DNA of 64,000 bases, taken from assembly GCA_945890485.1 (NCBI GenBank), contig CAMDCN010000006.1, positions 1-64,000 on the forward strand, read 5' to 3'. This stretch comes from Candidatus Sulfopaludibacter sp. SbA3. Its GTDB lineage: Bacteria > Acidobacteriota > Terriglobia > Bryobacterales > Bryobacteraceae. Position numbers and translations under genes: made by a program. Below, piece after piece: positions 56,214 to 64,000 of this stretch (its first letter is position 1; every line of letters begins with the position of its first letter). The notes under the pieces are model-generated. The model searched no databases, was not told the DNA's origin, and saw only the letters and a program-made list of their open reading frames with translations.

Positions 56214-57374
56214 ATGAAGAAGACGGAATTGCTTTCGGTGACAGAACTGCTGGGCGTGTTACGGCAGCGGTGGATGATGATTGTAGGCGGCGCCCTGCTC
56301 GGGGCGCTCCTCGCGGCAGGGTACGCGCTGTCGCGACAGGATACCTTTACCGCCACGGCGGTGGTGATGGCGCCGCAGCAGGCACGCTCGTCGGCCTTGG
56401 CGGCGTTGGGCCAGGTAGGGGCGTCGACCGGGATCAGCATGCCGGAGTTCGGTCTGCGGAGTCCGGCCGACCTGTACATCGGAATCTTAGCCAGCCGGAC
56501 CATCGCCGATTCCCTGATCGCTCGGTATCACCTGCAGGAACGCTACAACGCCAAGACGATGACGGCGACGCGGAAGCGCTTGGCGGCCAAGTCGCGGTTT
56601 TCGGCTGGCAAAGATACGCTGATCCGGATTGCCGTCGAGGACACGGATCCGCAAATGGCCGCCGCCCTGGCGAATGCTTATGTCGACGAACTCTACCGGC
56701 AAAACAGCCGGCTGGCCCTGACGGAGGCTTCCAGCCGGCGTCTCTTCTTCGAGAAACAGCTGGAAGGCGAGAGGGAGGCGTTGACGCAGGCGGAGAGCTC
56801 GCTGCGCCAAACACAGGAGCGGACCGGAGTTGTGCAGATTTCGAGTCAGATGGACGCCAGCATCCGCGCCATGGGCCAAGTGCGAGCAGAGATTGCCGGG
56901 CGCGAGGTAGCTCTGCGCAGTATGGCGGAGAGCGTGACAGAACAGAATCCGGACTATGTGCGAGTTGCGACGGAATTGCAGGCTCTGCGGGGGCAACTGC
57001 GACGCCTCGAGCAGAACGACGGCAGCCGGGCTGCAGGGGATTCGTTGATTCCTGTGCGTTCGATGCCGGCAGCGGGGATTGACTATCTGCGCACGATGCG
57101 GGAAATGAAATACCACGAGACGCTGTTGGACTTGCTCACTCGGCAGTTTGAAGCAGCCAAGGTGGACGAGGCCAAGCAGGCGCCCGTGATTCAGGTGGTG
57201 GATCTGGCGACACCGCCAGACCTGAAGTCGGGTCCGCAACGGTTGATCATCACCCTACTCGGACTGGTGACCGGAGCCATTGCGGGAGGAGCGGCGGGGC
57301 TATTGCGGAGCCGTCCCGTGGTGGCCGCGAGAGCACCTACTGCACTCGCGGCGGCCATGGCTGCGGCGGCATAA
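56214..57374 (+). CDS. Wzz/Wzc-like chain-length determinant protein
   Basis: 386 residues from ATG 56214 behind AGAGGAGCC. The N-terminal helix VTELLGVLRQRWMMIVGGAL and the C-terminal segment RLIITLLGLVTGAIAGGAAG are the two membrane anchors; between them is a long coiled-coil periplasmic part with ADLYIGILASRTIADSLI and QAPVIQVVDLATPPD. There is no C-terminal tyrosine-kinase domain. It controls chain length and export of the polysaccharide. It ends six bases before the convergent glycosyltransferase gene. Confidence 0.9.
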   Translation: MKKTELLSVTELLGVLRQRWMMIVGGALLGALLAAGYALSRQDTFTATAVVMAPQQARSSALAALGQVGASTGISMPEFGLRSPADLYIGILASRTIADSLIARYHLQERYNAKTMTATRKRLAAKSRFSAGKDTLIRIAVEDTDPQMAAALANAYVDELYRQNSRLALTEASSRRLFFEKQLEGEREALTQAESSLRQTQERTGVVQISSQMDASIRAMGQVRAEIAGREVALRSMAESVTEQNPDYVRVATELQALRGQLRRLEQNDGSRAAGDSLIPVRSMPAAGIDYLRTMREMKYHETLLDLLTRQFEAAKVDEAKQAPVIQVVDLATPPDLKSGPQRLIITLLGLVTGAIAGGAAGLLRSRPVVAARAPTALAAAMAAAA

Positions 57375-57379
57375 CCGGA

Positions 57380-58675
57380 TCAGGCCGCTCCGACGGCCAA
57401 GGGAACTTGGATCTGCCGCCACGCGGCGTCGGATCCTTGCCCAGGATTTGCGAGATAGCGCTTGAGCCAGGGCCGTTGTTCGGTGACCGCGTCGTTGGGG
57501 TTGAGAGTCTGCCACAGTTCCGTCAGCTCACTCGCGGTTTCCGGCCTCCAGCGGGCGTAGAAGCCGCCAGGTGGATCGATGCCTGGCGGAAGGAGTTGCA
57601 GGACGGGGCGCTGGGCTAGCATCGCCTCCAGCATCGCGGTAGACCCGAACGATGCCACCAAGCTTGCGCTGGCGAGATCTTCGGCCAGGGAAACGCCTCG
57701 TTGCGTGAATGCTACTTCCGGGCCGAATTTCGCAAAGTAAGAACGGTTTTCGAGTGGGTGGAGCCGGATGCGAAGGGGAAGACCAGAGGATTGAGCCGCC
57801 GTATGGAGAAGGGTGACCACCCGGTGGTGTTGCTCTGGGGAGAGAGTGGCGGCATGAGTCTGGGAAAGAAAGAGCAGGGTGCGGCCGGGCGGAGGCGGAG
57901 GGGCTGGTACGGCGTAGCGGTCGAGGCGCGGGGCGCCCACGACTCGAAGTGTGGCGGGAGAGGCTCCCTCACTGACGTAACGTTCCCGGAAAGCCTCGCC
58001 CCAGAGAAAATATTCGGTGGCGCTGGCTGGGAAGTACTCCATGCTGGGCAGACCGTGCTGCAGTGTAATCCAACGATCAGCGATACTCCCGAAGTTGAGG
58101 CAGAGGCCGGAGAAGTCATTGGGCGTGACCACGGTTAAGGGGCCGGAGCAATGGCTGCGGATAGACTGCGCCAACCGCTCGTAGGCGTAGGCGCGGCAGA
58201 GGAGCGCGCAGATTGAGGGAAGGAGGCGGACGAGGCCCGGGCGCCATGCGTCCGGCGCCGCGCTGTGAAGCCGGCGCCAGTCCGCGCGAGCCCGCATTAA
58301 GTCGCGGGGCGATAGCAGGTGGAGCGCCAACTGGTCGACATTGAGGAACGGCCCGGAGTGCAACTGGCCGACGGCTGCCGGGCCGGCGAGGAGCGCCGGT
58401 TCGGGGCATGTTTGGAGGAGGGGGCGAAGCGTGCCGTATCCACCCTCGGCGGCATAGTCGGTGACGAAGAGATAGCGGAGGTCTCGGGGTACCGGTAGGG
58501 AACGGGGCAAGGAGAGTCCTCGCCCGGCCAAGGCAAACGGGTGAAGCGCCGCGAGCAATGGCCGGGTGTGGACCTTGTTCCACAGATAGAACAGCGGCAG
58601 GCGGATGGAGTACAGCGCGCTGCCGCGGAACGAGGCGAAGAGGACGTTAGCTTGCTGCCATGGCAGCGGTTGCAT
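57380..58675 (-). CDS. GT-B-like surface polysaccharide transferase
   Basis: 431 residues from ATG 58675, which lies inside the 3' end of the upstream epimerase gene (29-base overlap); GAGG is nine bases upstream. Text such as DRWITLQHGLPSMEYFPAS, EYFLWGEAFRERYV, VVGAPRLDRYA and ASFGSTAMLEAMLAQRPVLQ is the pattern of GT-B-fold proteins related to CDP-glycerol transferases and other capsule glycosyltransferases. The donor is unknown. It is the last gene of the minus-strand polysaccharide operon. Confidence 0.65.
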   Translation of the reverse strand: MQPLPWQQANVLFASFRGSALYSIRLPLFYLWNKVHTRPLLAALHPFALAGRGLSLPRSLPVPRDLRYLFVTDYAAEGGYGTLRPLLQTCPEPALLAGPAAVGQLHSGPFLNVDQLALHLLSPRDLMRARADWRRLHSAAPDAWRPGLVRLLPSICALLCRAYAYERLAQSIRSHCSGPLTVVTPNDFSGLCLNFGSIADRWITLQHGLPSMEYFPASATEYFLWGEAFRERYVSEGASPATLRVVGAPRLDRYAVPAPPPPPGRTLLFLSQTHAATLSPEQHHRVVTLLHTAAQSSGLPLRIRLHPLENRSYFAKFGPEVAFTQRGVSLAEDLASASLVASFGSTAMLEAMLAQRPVLQLLPPGIDPPGGFYARWRPETASELTELWQTLNPNDAVTEQRPWLKRYLANPGQGSDAAWRQIQVPLAVGAA

Positions 58676-59582
58676 GGAGAACCTCGTGAGGGGAGTTGAC
58701 CGGTTCGACGGCCAGAAGCCGGGCGAGACCTTCGTCGAGTGAAACCGCCGGCTGCCAGCCAAGAAGGCGGTTGGCAGCGGTGAGATCGCCCCGGAGATGG
58801 GGACGGTCGGAGGCGCGGACGCGAGCCGGATCGACCGTGACCCTGATGTCGCGGCCTGTGAGCCGCGTCAGGCTATCGATGATGTCGGCGGCGGTCCACT
58901 CGCCCGGACCGGGAACGTTGCAGATGCGCGCGGGGACGGGAGACAGCGCCATCCGGGCGAGTGCTTCGGCGACGTCGGTGACGTAGACGTAGCTGCGATA
59001 TGTGGAGGTGTTGCCGAGCTGAATTTGGTCGGCGCCCTCGCGAAGCTGTTCGCAAAGTACCGGGATGAGATGTGGGTTCGTTTCGCCAGGCCCGTAGACG
59101 TTGAAGAGCCGGGCGATGGAGTATCGAAGGCCGGAAGCTTTTACCAACTGTTCCCCGAAGAGTTTGGTGATGCCGTAGATTTCGCTCGGCGCCGGGTTAT
59201 CTTCTTCGTGGTGATAGCGGTCGGAAGTGTCATAGACGGCGGCCGTGGAGGCGAAGACAAAGTTTGGCTTCGTTTCGCAATTTGCCGCTGCCGCCAGGAC
59301 GTTTTGGGTTCCTTCCACGTTAATGCGGAGGGTCCGCGAGGGCTCGCGTTCGCAGTCGGGAATGAAGTGAACGGCGGCCAGATGCACGACGGCATCGGGG
59401 CGGAACCCGAACATCGCAGCGTTCAGCGCCGGGGCGTCGAGGAGGTCGCCGACCGTGCAAGAGGGGCCGGGCCGGCCGGTGGAGAGATTGTCATAGACCA
59501 GCACTTCGTGCCCGGCTGCGGCCAGACGGTTGGTCAGATGGGAGCCGACGAAGCCGGCCCCCCCGGTGATCATGATTCGCAT
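58647..59582 (-). CDS. NAD-dependent sugar-nucleotide epimerase/dehydratase
   Basis: 311 residues from ATG 59582. Rossmann motif GGAGFVGS (residues 7-14), VVHLAAVHFIPDCEREPSRT, FASTAAVYDTSD with the catalytic Ser/Thr, and the YGITK Tyr-Lys pair are those of extended SDR enzymes such as GalE-like UDP-sugar 4-epimerases. The C-terminal part (ARICNVPGPGEWTAADIID) fits. It supplies a nucleotide sugar for the polysaccharide. Its start lies inside the 3' part of the methyltransferase gene (92-base overlap). Confidence 0.9.
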   Translation of the reverse strand: MRIMITGGAGFVGSHLTNRLAAAGHEVLVYDNLSTGRPGPSCTVGDLLDAPALNAAMFGFRPDAVVHLAAVHFIPDCEREPSRTLRINVEGTQNVLAAAANCETKPNFVFASTAAVYDTSDRYHHEEDNPAPSEIYGITKLFGEQLVKASGLRYSIARLFNVYGPGETNPHLIPVLCEQLREGADQIQLGNTSTYRSYVYVTDVAEALARMALSPVPARICNVPGPGEWTAADIIDSLTRLTGRDIRVTVDPARVRASDRPHLRGDLTAANRLLGWQPAVSLDEGLARLLAVEPVNSPHEVLHATAAMAAS

Positions 59583-60483
59583 AATGCTCCTTAAGGGCGA
59601 TCAGCCAAGCTTGCAGTTGGTAGCGGCAGCGTTCGAGCCGCCACCAGCGCAGGCGCTGGCGGAAGAGAGATTCCAGGCCGGCGAGGTCCGGCGCGGTGGG
59701 CGCGGCGGAGAGGCCGGATTGCTTGCGGGCGATGACGCGGAGACTGCATTCGAGCAGTGGAGTTTCCAGCTCCTCGATCTTCTCGACGGCGAACCCCGCC
59801 CTCTCGACGACGTAGCGGAGGGAGTCTGGCAGAAACATCATGGGATGAGCCAGATGGATCATGCCGAGACCACGCCAATGGCCGCGGAGATTGGGGACTT
59901 CAACGAATAGCGTTCCGCCGTCGGCAAGTTGGGCGCCGAGGCCACGCAGCGTTTCGACGGGGTTGACGCAATGTTCGAGAACGTGAAAGGCGGCGGCGTG
60001 GGTGTAGGGAACGACGGGCACCTCCATCTCTTCGAGCGAGCTGGCAACAATGTGTCCACCCAGTTGTTCGCAGACGCTTTTACAAAGGGTCGAGGGTTCA
60101 ATGCCGGCCGCCTCGACCCGGGGCAGGGAGGAGAGGGCCCGAAGAAACGCTCCGTCGCCCGCACCCAATTCGAGGAGGCGGGATCCGGGCGGGAGAAGTT
60201 CCCGGTAGGCGTCGATGCGACGGGCGGCGGTGTCCGTGGGAATGCGTTGCTGGGAGATCAAGCGGGCCCGCGACGGGAAATAGGTCTCGTAGGCGTGTTC
60301 GTAGAAATCGGCGTAGGCGGCGGCGGTGGGGCGGGGGTTGAGATAGAGGAGCCCACAGCGGAGGCAAAGCTCGGTGGAGAGCCCGAGCCCATGGCGGTCC
60401 TGCGAGAAGAGTGTGCGGCCTTTGCGCGAGCCACAGGCATTGCAGCCGGTGGTTTCGAGGATGGGTTGCCAGCGGGAAGTCAT
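59491..60483 (-). CDS. Class I SAM-dependent methyltransferase with N-terminal zinc motif
   Basis: 330 residues from ATG 60483; its ATG overlaps the TGA of the asparagine-synthetase-like gene. The N-terminus has two C-x2-C pairs (CNACG, CLRCGLLYLNPRP), the zinc finger of sugar C-methyltransferase-like proteins. Motif I is LLELGAGDGAFLRAL, followed by AFHVLEHCVNPVETLRGLG and LFVEVPNL. It probably methylates a sugar or a lipid-linked precursor in the polysaccharide pathway. The last 30 codons (Arg/Ser-rich) are read out of frame through the start of the next gene, so the true C-terminus may have been altered. Confidence 0.8.
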   Translation of the reverse strand: MTSRWQPILETTGCNACGSRKGRTLFSQDRHGLGLSTELCLRCGLLYLNPRPTAAAYADFYEHAYETYFPSRARLISQQRIPTDTAARRIDAYRELLPPGSRLLELGAGDGAFLRALSSLPRVEAAGIEPSTLCKSVCEQLGGHIVASSLEEMEVPVVPYTHAAAFHVLEHCVNPVETLRGLGAQLADGGTLFVEVPNLRGHWRGLGMIHLAHPMMFLPDSLRYVVERAGFAVEKIEELETPLLECSLRVIARKQSGLSAAPTAPDLAGLESLFRQRLRWWRLERCRYQLQAWLIALKEHYANHDHRGGRLRRLPSDQPSGRSRARSAGL

Positions 60484-62381
60484 GCGGCTTGTTCCTTGTA
60501 GTTCGTGAGTTGCTGCTGCCAAAGGGCCAGAGATACGGGCAGCCAGTAGCTCTGTTCGGTCACCGGCGCGGCTAGCACCGCGCGCCACGGCTCGGGCTTC
60601 AGGTAGCGGTTGAGGAGGGAGTTTCCTTCGACTTGGCGGGCGGCGGAGGCGAACCAGGTTTGTTCGGCCATGCCGAACCCGAGCTTGGTGGGGTTCCAGA
60701 CGACTTCATCAGGAAGACGGCCGGCCATGGCGGCGCGGAGGGCGTATTTGCTGTAGCCATCGCGGAAGCGGTCGGCATCGGGCAGGTTGAGGGCGTACTC
60801 CACGAGCCGGTGGTCGAGGAACGGGACGCGGGCTTCCATCGAGACGCGCATGGAGTTGCGGTCGAGATGGCGAAGGAGTTGCGGCAAATTGAAGCGGGTG
60901 AGGTCGGCTTCGAGCCGGTCCCGAAGCGAGCCACCGGTCCATTGTTCGTGCCACGCGGCGGCGCGATCCCGGTAGGCGTGGAAGAAATCGGGCCGGAGCA
61001 GTCCGGCGACGGGCCGGAGGCGGCGGAGCAGGCCGAAGCGGAACGGGGCGGGGAGCCACGCGGCCGCTCCTTTGGCGAGATGGTGGACGGTGGAGGAGAC
61101 CCCAAGCGCGCGAGCGTTGTTCCAGAGCGCACTTGGTCCCGCGTTGCGCAAGAGGACGGGCAGATGGACGCGGATGTAGCCGCCGAGGAGTTCGTCGCTG
61201 CCCTCGCCGGTGAGGATAACCTTGATCCCGTCGCGCTCGCGAATATGGGCGAGCAGCGAGAAGGAGGCGAAGATCGAAGTATTGTGGAACGGTTGCTCCT
61301 GGCACCGGACGAGTTCGGCGAGGCCCGACTCGAAGCGATTGCGGTCGGCGGAGATGAGTTGCGGGTCGGTGTGCCGGAGGTTGGCCAAGATCGCCTTGAT
61401 GCGAGGTGACTCGTCATAGCGGTGGCCGGCGGGATAGACACTCGAATAGGTGCGAAGGCGCTGACCCTGAGCGCCGAGCATTTCGTCGGCGAACGAGACG
61501 ATGGCGGAGGAGTCGAGGCCACCGCTCAGGAAACTGGCGACGGGGACATCGCTGCGGAGCCGGAGGCGAACGGATTCGGCGAGGTGGCGGCCGAGTTGGG
61601 TGCGGTCGGCTTCAGCGAGGTGGGGAATGCGGTACCAGCGACGCGGCGCTTGGAGTTGCCCGGCGCGGACACGGACGCAGTGGCCGGGGAGGAGTTGGCG
61701 GACACCGGGGTAGAACGTTTCTTCGGTGTGGTCGGCGAGCCCGAAAAGGAGAAAGTCCCACGTGAGAGCGTCGGTGTCGCCATCGGGTAGGGGGCCGAGG
61801 GAGAGCAGGGGACGGATTTCAGAGGCCGCCCAGACCTGGCCGTTGGGGAGACTGCGGAGGTAGACCTGCTTTTCGCCGAAGCGGTCGCGGGCGAGGAGCA
61901 TCGACTGAGAGGCAGGGTCCCAGAGAGCGAATCCGAACATGCCGTTCAGACGGGGGAGTGCCTCCTCGCCCCAGATGGCGCCGGCCCGGAGGAGGACTTC
62001 GGTATCGGAGCCGGAGTGGAAGGGACCGGGGAGGGTTTCGCGGAGCTCCTGGTAGTTGTAGATTTCGCCATTGAAGACCAGGGCATGGCCCGAGGCTGGA
62101 TCGACCATCGGCTGGTGGCCGGCGGCGGAGAGATCGAGGATGGAGAGGCGGCGGAAGCCCATGGCGGCCACGGCAGGTTCGTCCGCGGTCGCGACGAAAG
62201 GCAGATGGCCTAGCGCGGGGATGGTGTCCCGGCCGCGGAGGCGCGCGGCCGTAGCTGATAGAGCGAGGTAACCCTCGTCATCCGGTCCGCGGTGGCGCAA
62301 GAGGTTGGTGGCTCGCTCGAGGCGGGCGTAGTCGGCGCGGCCGAGCGGGCAGGCGCTGCTGACAGTAACGAATCCACACAT
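60480..62381 (-). CDS. Asparagine synthetase (glutamine-hydrolysing) family protein, AsnB type
   Basis: 633 residues from ATG 62381. Cys2 follows the start Met directly (MCGFVTV), as required for the class II glutamine amidotransferase nucleophile. Then RHRGPDDEGYLALS, MGFRRLSILDLSAAGHQPM, FNGEIYNYQELRE and GMFGFALWD complete the glutaminase domain, and FLSGGLDSSAIVS binds ATP in the synthetase domain. In polysaccharide loci such enzymes amidate uronic acids or similar groups; a lasso-cyclase role is less likely because the B1/B2 genes are 8 kb away. Overlaps the methyltransferase start by 4 bases. Confidence 0.9.
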   Translation of the reverse strand: MCGFVTVSSACPLGRADYARLERATNLLRHRGPDDEGYLALSATAARLRGRDTIPALGHLPFVATADEPAVAAMGFRRLSILDLSAAGHQPMVDPASGHALVFNGEIYNYQELRETLPGPFHSGSDTEVLLRAGAIWGEEALPRLNGMFGFALWDPASQSMLLARDRFGEKQVYLRSLPNGQVWAASEIRPLLSLGPLPDGDTDALTWDFLLFGLADHTEETFYPGVRQLLPGHCVRVRAGQLQAPRRWYRIPHLAEADRTQLGRHLAESVRLRLRSDVPVASFLSGGLDSSAIVSFADEMLGAQGQRLRTYSSVYPAGHRYDESPRIKAILANLRHTDPQLISADRNRFESGLAELVRCQEQPFHNTSIFASFSLLAHIRERDGIKVILTGEGSDELLGGYIRVHLPVLLRNAGPSALWNNARALGVSSTVHHLAKGAAAWLPAPFRFGLLRRLRPVAGLLRPDFFHAYRDRAAAWHEQWTGGSLRDRLEADLTRFNLPQLLRHLDRNSMRVSMEARVPFLDHRLVEYALNLPDADRFRDGYSKYALRAAMAGRLPDEVVWNPTKLGFGMAEQTWFASAARQVEGNSLLNRYLKPEPWRAVLAAPVTEQSYWLPVSLALWQQQLTNYKEQAA

Positions 62382-62385
62382 AAAT

Positions 62386-63690
62386 TTAGTAGGCCTTTCT
62401 CCAAAGCTGAGGACGCCAGAACCAAACGAACCCAATGACGATGCTGCTGCCGAGCGCGGCGGAATGCCAACCGCGGTGAACCAGCTCGTAGACCCCAGCC
62501 CCGATGACCCAGGAGGCGAGCAGGCGCATGGCCAGAGCCACGGGAATGCGCGCGAACCAGAGTTGCAGGAGCCACGGGAAGAGAACCACATTGGCCATGG
62601 ACCAAGCGCCGGCGACGCCGAGCAGCGGCGTGGCGGCGGCATAGAGCGCCGTGAACGCCAGCTTCCAGCCGAAGACCGCGCGATGGCGATGGGCGGCCAG
62701 CATAGCCGAAGAGATGATGCCCCAGCAGCAGGAGGATAGAAGGTAGCCGGGGAGGAAGAGAATGATGGTCCACGACGCTTCCCGCCAGACTTCGCCAAAC
62801 AGAAGCGGGAGCCAGAGGGGGCTCCAGCCGGCGAAGAGCGCCAAGGGGAAGCCGGTGAGCAGGGTGAGCTGTTCGACGTGCGTGAGGGTAATGGGCAGGA
62901 GGTCGGGATCGACTTGACGCTGGCGGCCATAAAGGGGGAGGCCGAGGCGAGGGATAGCCGCAGTCAAGAAGAGGGTTTGGCGATAGAGGCGGAAGGCCAG
63001 TTCGACAAAGGCGAGATGGACAGGCGTCGAGAAACGGGCGCCAATGACGGAGGCGACGGAGCCGGAGAGGACTCCGAGGAGGCTGTTCCCGATGGTGGCG
63101 AAAGCGAACCCGCGCACCCGTCGCCATGTGGCCTGTCGATATACCAAGCTGACGGGGCAGGGGCGGAGAAGGAACGCCAGCGCGCTTGGCAAGGCGCCTC
63201 GGAGGACCAGCGCGGCGGAGACGCCCAGACGGCTCTCTCCGGCCCACGCTCCGCCGACGGCGACCACAGTGAACAGGATCGTTTCAAAAAGCTCGACGAG
63301 CATGACGCGCTGGAAGGCGAGGTCGCGTTCGAGGAGGGCGACGGGCACGGCGCGCCAGCCGAGGAAGTAGACAGCGGCGGCGGAGGAGAGGCGCAAGTCG
63401 ATGTCACCCGGTGAGAGCGCGAAGAGCAGGAGCGCGAGGACCGCGGCAGTAGCGTGTTGTAGCGCGAAGAGGCTCTCGATGTCCGCCTCGCCGGGCTCCC
63501 GGACGAGCCAAGTGGCGAACCCTCGAGTGGCGAGTTCGGAGGAACTGACATACAGCAGGAGGGGAACGGCGAACTGCCCCCAATCCTCCGGGGTGAGGAG
63601 GCGGAGGAGAATGACTCCTCCGAGGAAGTTCACCAGCATGGCTCCGCCATAACGGATCGCCAACCAGAAGATGCCCGCGGAAGCGATCAT
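62386..63690 (-). CDS. Wzx-type oligosaccharide flippase
   Basis: 434 residues from ATG 63690, four bases ahead of the asparagine-synthetase gene. It is very hydrophobic, with about 12-14 membrane segments; the start MIASAGIFWLAIRYGGAMLV and LLRLLTPEDWGQFAVPLLLY are typical of polysaccharide flippases of the MOP superfamily. Basic loops (RPCPVSLVYRQATWRRVRGF) face the cytoplasm. It should move the lipid-linked repeat unit across the inner membrane. It belongs to the minus-strand operon. Confidence 0.85.
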   Translation of the reverse strand: MIASAGIFWLAIRYGGAMLVNFLGGVILLRLLTPEDWGQFAVPLLLYVSSSELATRGFATWLVREPGEADIESLFALQHATAAVLALLLFALSPGDIDLRLSSAAAVYFLGWRAVPVALLERDLAFQRVMLVELFETILFTVVAVGGAWAGESRLGVSAALVLRGALPSALAFLLRPCPVSLVYRQATWRRVRGFAFATIGNSLLGVLSGSVASVIGARFSTPVHLAFVELAFRLYRQTLFLTAAIPRLGLPLYGRQRQVDPDLLPITLTHVEQLTLLTGFPLALFAGWSPLWLPLLFGEVWREASWTIILFLPGYLLSSCCWGIISSAMLAAHRHRAVFGWKLAFTALYAAATPLLGVAGAWSMANVVLFPWLLQLWFARIPVALAMRLLASWVIGAGVYELVHRGWHSAALGSSIVIGFVWFWRPQLWRKAY

Positions 63691-64000
63691 GCGCGGCGGG
63701 CCCTGCGAAGCAGTTCGCGGCAAAGGAGCAAAAGGAAGGCGCTGTTGCTGGCGATGTATCGCCAGAGGAGCCGGCGGGGTTCCTGGATCAGCCGCCAGGA
63801 CCACTCGAGTCCCGCTCGTTGCATCCAGACGGGGGCACGGTCGACGTTGCCAGCCCAGACGTCCATAGCGCCCCCGACGCCGATACCGACGCGGCAGCCG
63901 GTGGCCGGGAGGTGTTCGGCCAGGAAGAGCTCCTGGCGCGGAGAGCCCAACCCGGCGATGAGGAGTTCCGCCCCGGAGGCGGCGATGGCCGCGCGAATGA
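63687..64000 (-). CDS. WecG/TagA/CpsF-family glycosyltransferase, C-terminal part (cut by window end)
   Basis: The frame enters from the right edge and ends at 63687. It reads IRAAIAASGAELLIAGLG followed by SPRQELFLAEHLPATGCRV, GIGVGGAMDVWAGNVDRAPVW and a C-terminal LEWSWRLIQEPRRLLWRYI, the conserved end of WecG/TagA glycosyltransferases (GLGxPxQE and GxxxDxxAG motifs). These enzymes transfer a sugar onto a lipid-linked acceptor at the inner membrane. The stop overlaps the flippase start by 4 bases, so both are in one operon. The N-terminal half is outside the window. Confidence 0.9.
   Translation of the reverse strand, partial: IRAAIAASGAELLIAGLGSPRQELFLAEHLPATGCRVGIGVGGAMDVWAGNVDRAPVWMQRAGLEWSWRLIQEPRRLLWRYIASNSAFLLLLCRELLRRARRA

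Noticed and set aside
1-64000. CRISPR arrays, complete insertion sequences, rRNA or tRNA genes
   Set aside because: No regularly spaced direct repeats, transposase frames with terminal inverted repeats, or structural RNA signatures were found on either strand by eye.

Overview
The window looks like chromosomal DNA from an Acidobacteriota bacterium of the Bryobacterales/Solibacter type. Support comes from paired DUF1552/DUF1592-type and DUF1501/DUF1549-DUF1553-type secreted protein genes, a very long TonB-dependent-receptor-like protein with an N-terminal carboxypeptidase-regulatory domain, a giant beta-propeller hybrid histidine kinase, and very high GC in the core genes. This placement is inferred from gene content; no rRNA or tRNA gene was seen.

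Left part (about 0.6-14.3 kb): an accessory island, lower in GC than the rest at its right end. It begins with a dense set of toxin-antitoxin genes and wrecks: a zeta-toxin P-loop stub with its intact partner, DUF433/DUF5615, a nucleotidyltransferase, two diverged copies of one RHH/PIN module (one intact, one broken), UPF0175 with a stop-interrupted DUF3368 toxin, an orphan Phd antitoxin and BrnT/BrnA. It continues into defence-like genes: a TIR-like nucleotide-binding protein, a small unknown, a truncated nuclease-like N-terminus, and a 1192-residue protein joining WD40 repeats, a Ras/Roc-like GTPase, a zinc-ribbon-like segment, a TIR domain and a C-terminal PD-(D/E)XK nuclease.

Middle (14.4-34.1 kb): a three-gene minus-strand operon (TIM-barrel hydrolase-like protein, multidomain cytochrome-like DUF1587/1592/1588/1585 protein, DUF1552 protein), a PaiB-type regulator, an NTF2-like protein, a Mur-ligase homologue, a TPR-GT41 glycosyltransferase, a DASS anion transporter, the TonB-receptor-like protein, a dipeptidyl peptidase IV, and a VapBC pair with a palindromic operator.

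34.2-40 kb is the most unusual locus. A tight minus-strand operon encodes a CspA-like subtilase, an APH-fold kinase, a HopA1-like protein and a LanC-like cyclase. Kinase plus HopA1-like protein is the dehydration pair of class V lanthipeptides and thioamitides, and LanC proteins close thioether rings. The subtilase carries a C-terminal tail of nine roughly 9-residue repeats, each with Ser/Thr about four residues before a Cys. That is ring-forming spacing, so the protease itself may be the substrate. A separate plus-strand gene encodes a stand-alone copy of the protease's own N-terminal I9-like domain.

Right part (40-64 kb): DUF1501 and DUF1553 genes behind a hybrid sensor kinase, a mutarotase-like protein, a SelA-like PLP enzyme, a lasso-type B1/B2 pair with a nucleotidyltransferase, and an exopolysaccharide locus. 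The plus strand has Wzi, Wza-like and Wzz-like proteins. The minus strand has a WecG-type transferase (cut by the window end), flippase, asparagine-synthetase-like enzyme, methyltransferase, epimerase and a GT-B-like transferase. The two polysaccharide operons meet tail to tail at 57.38 kb.
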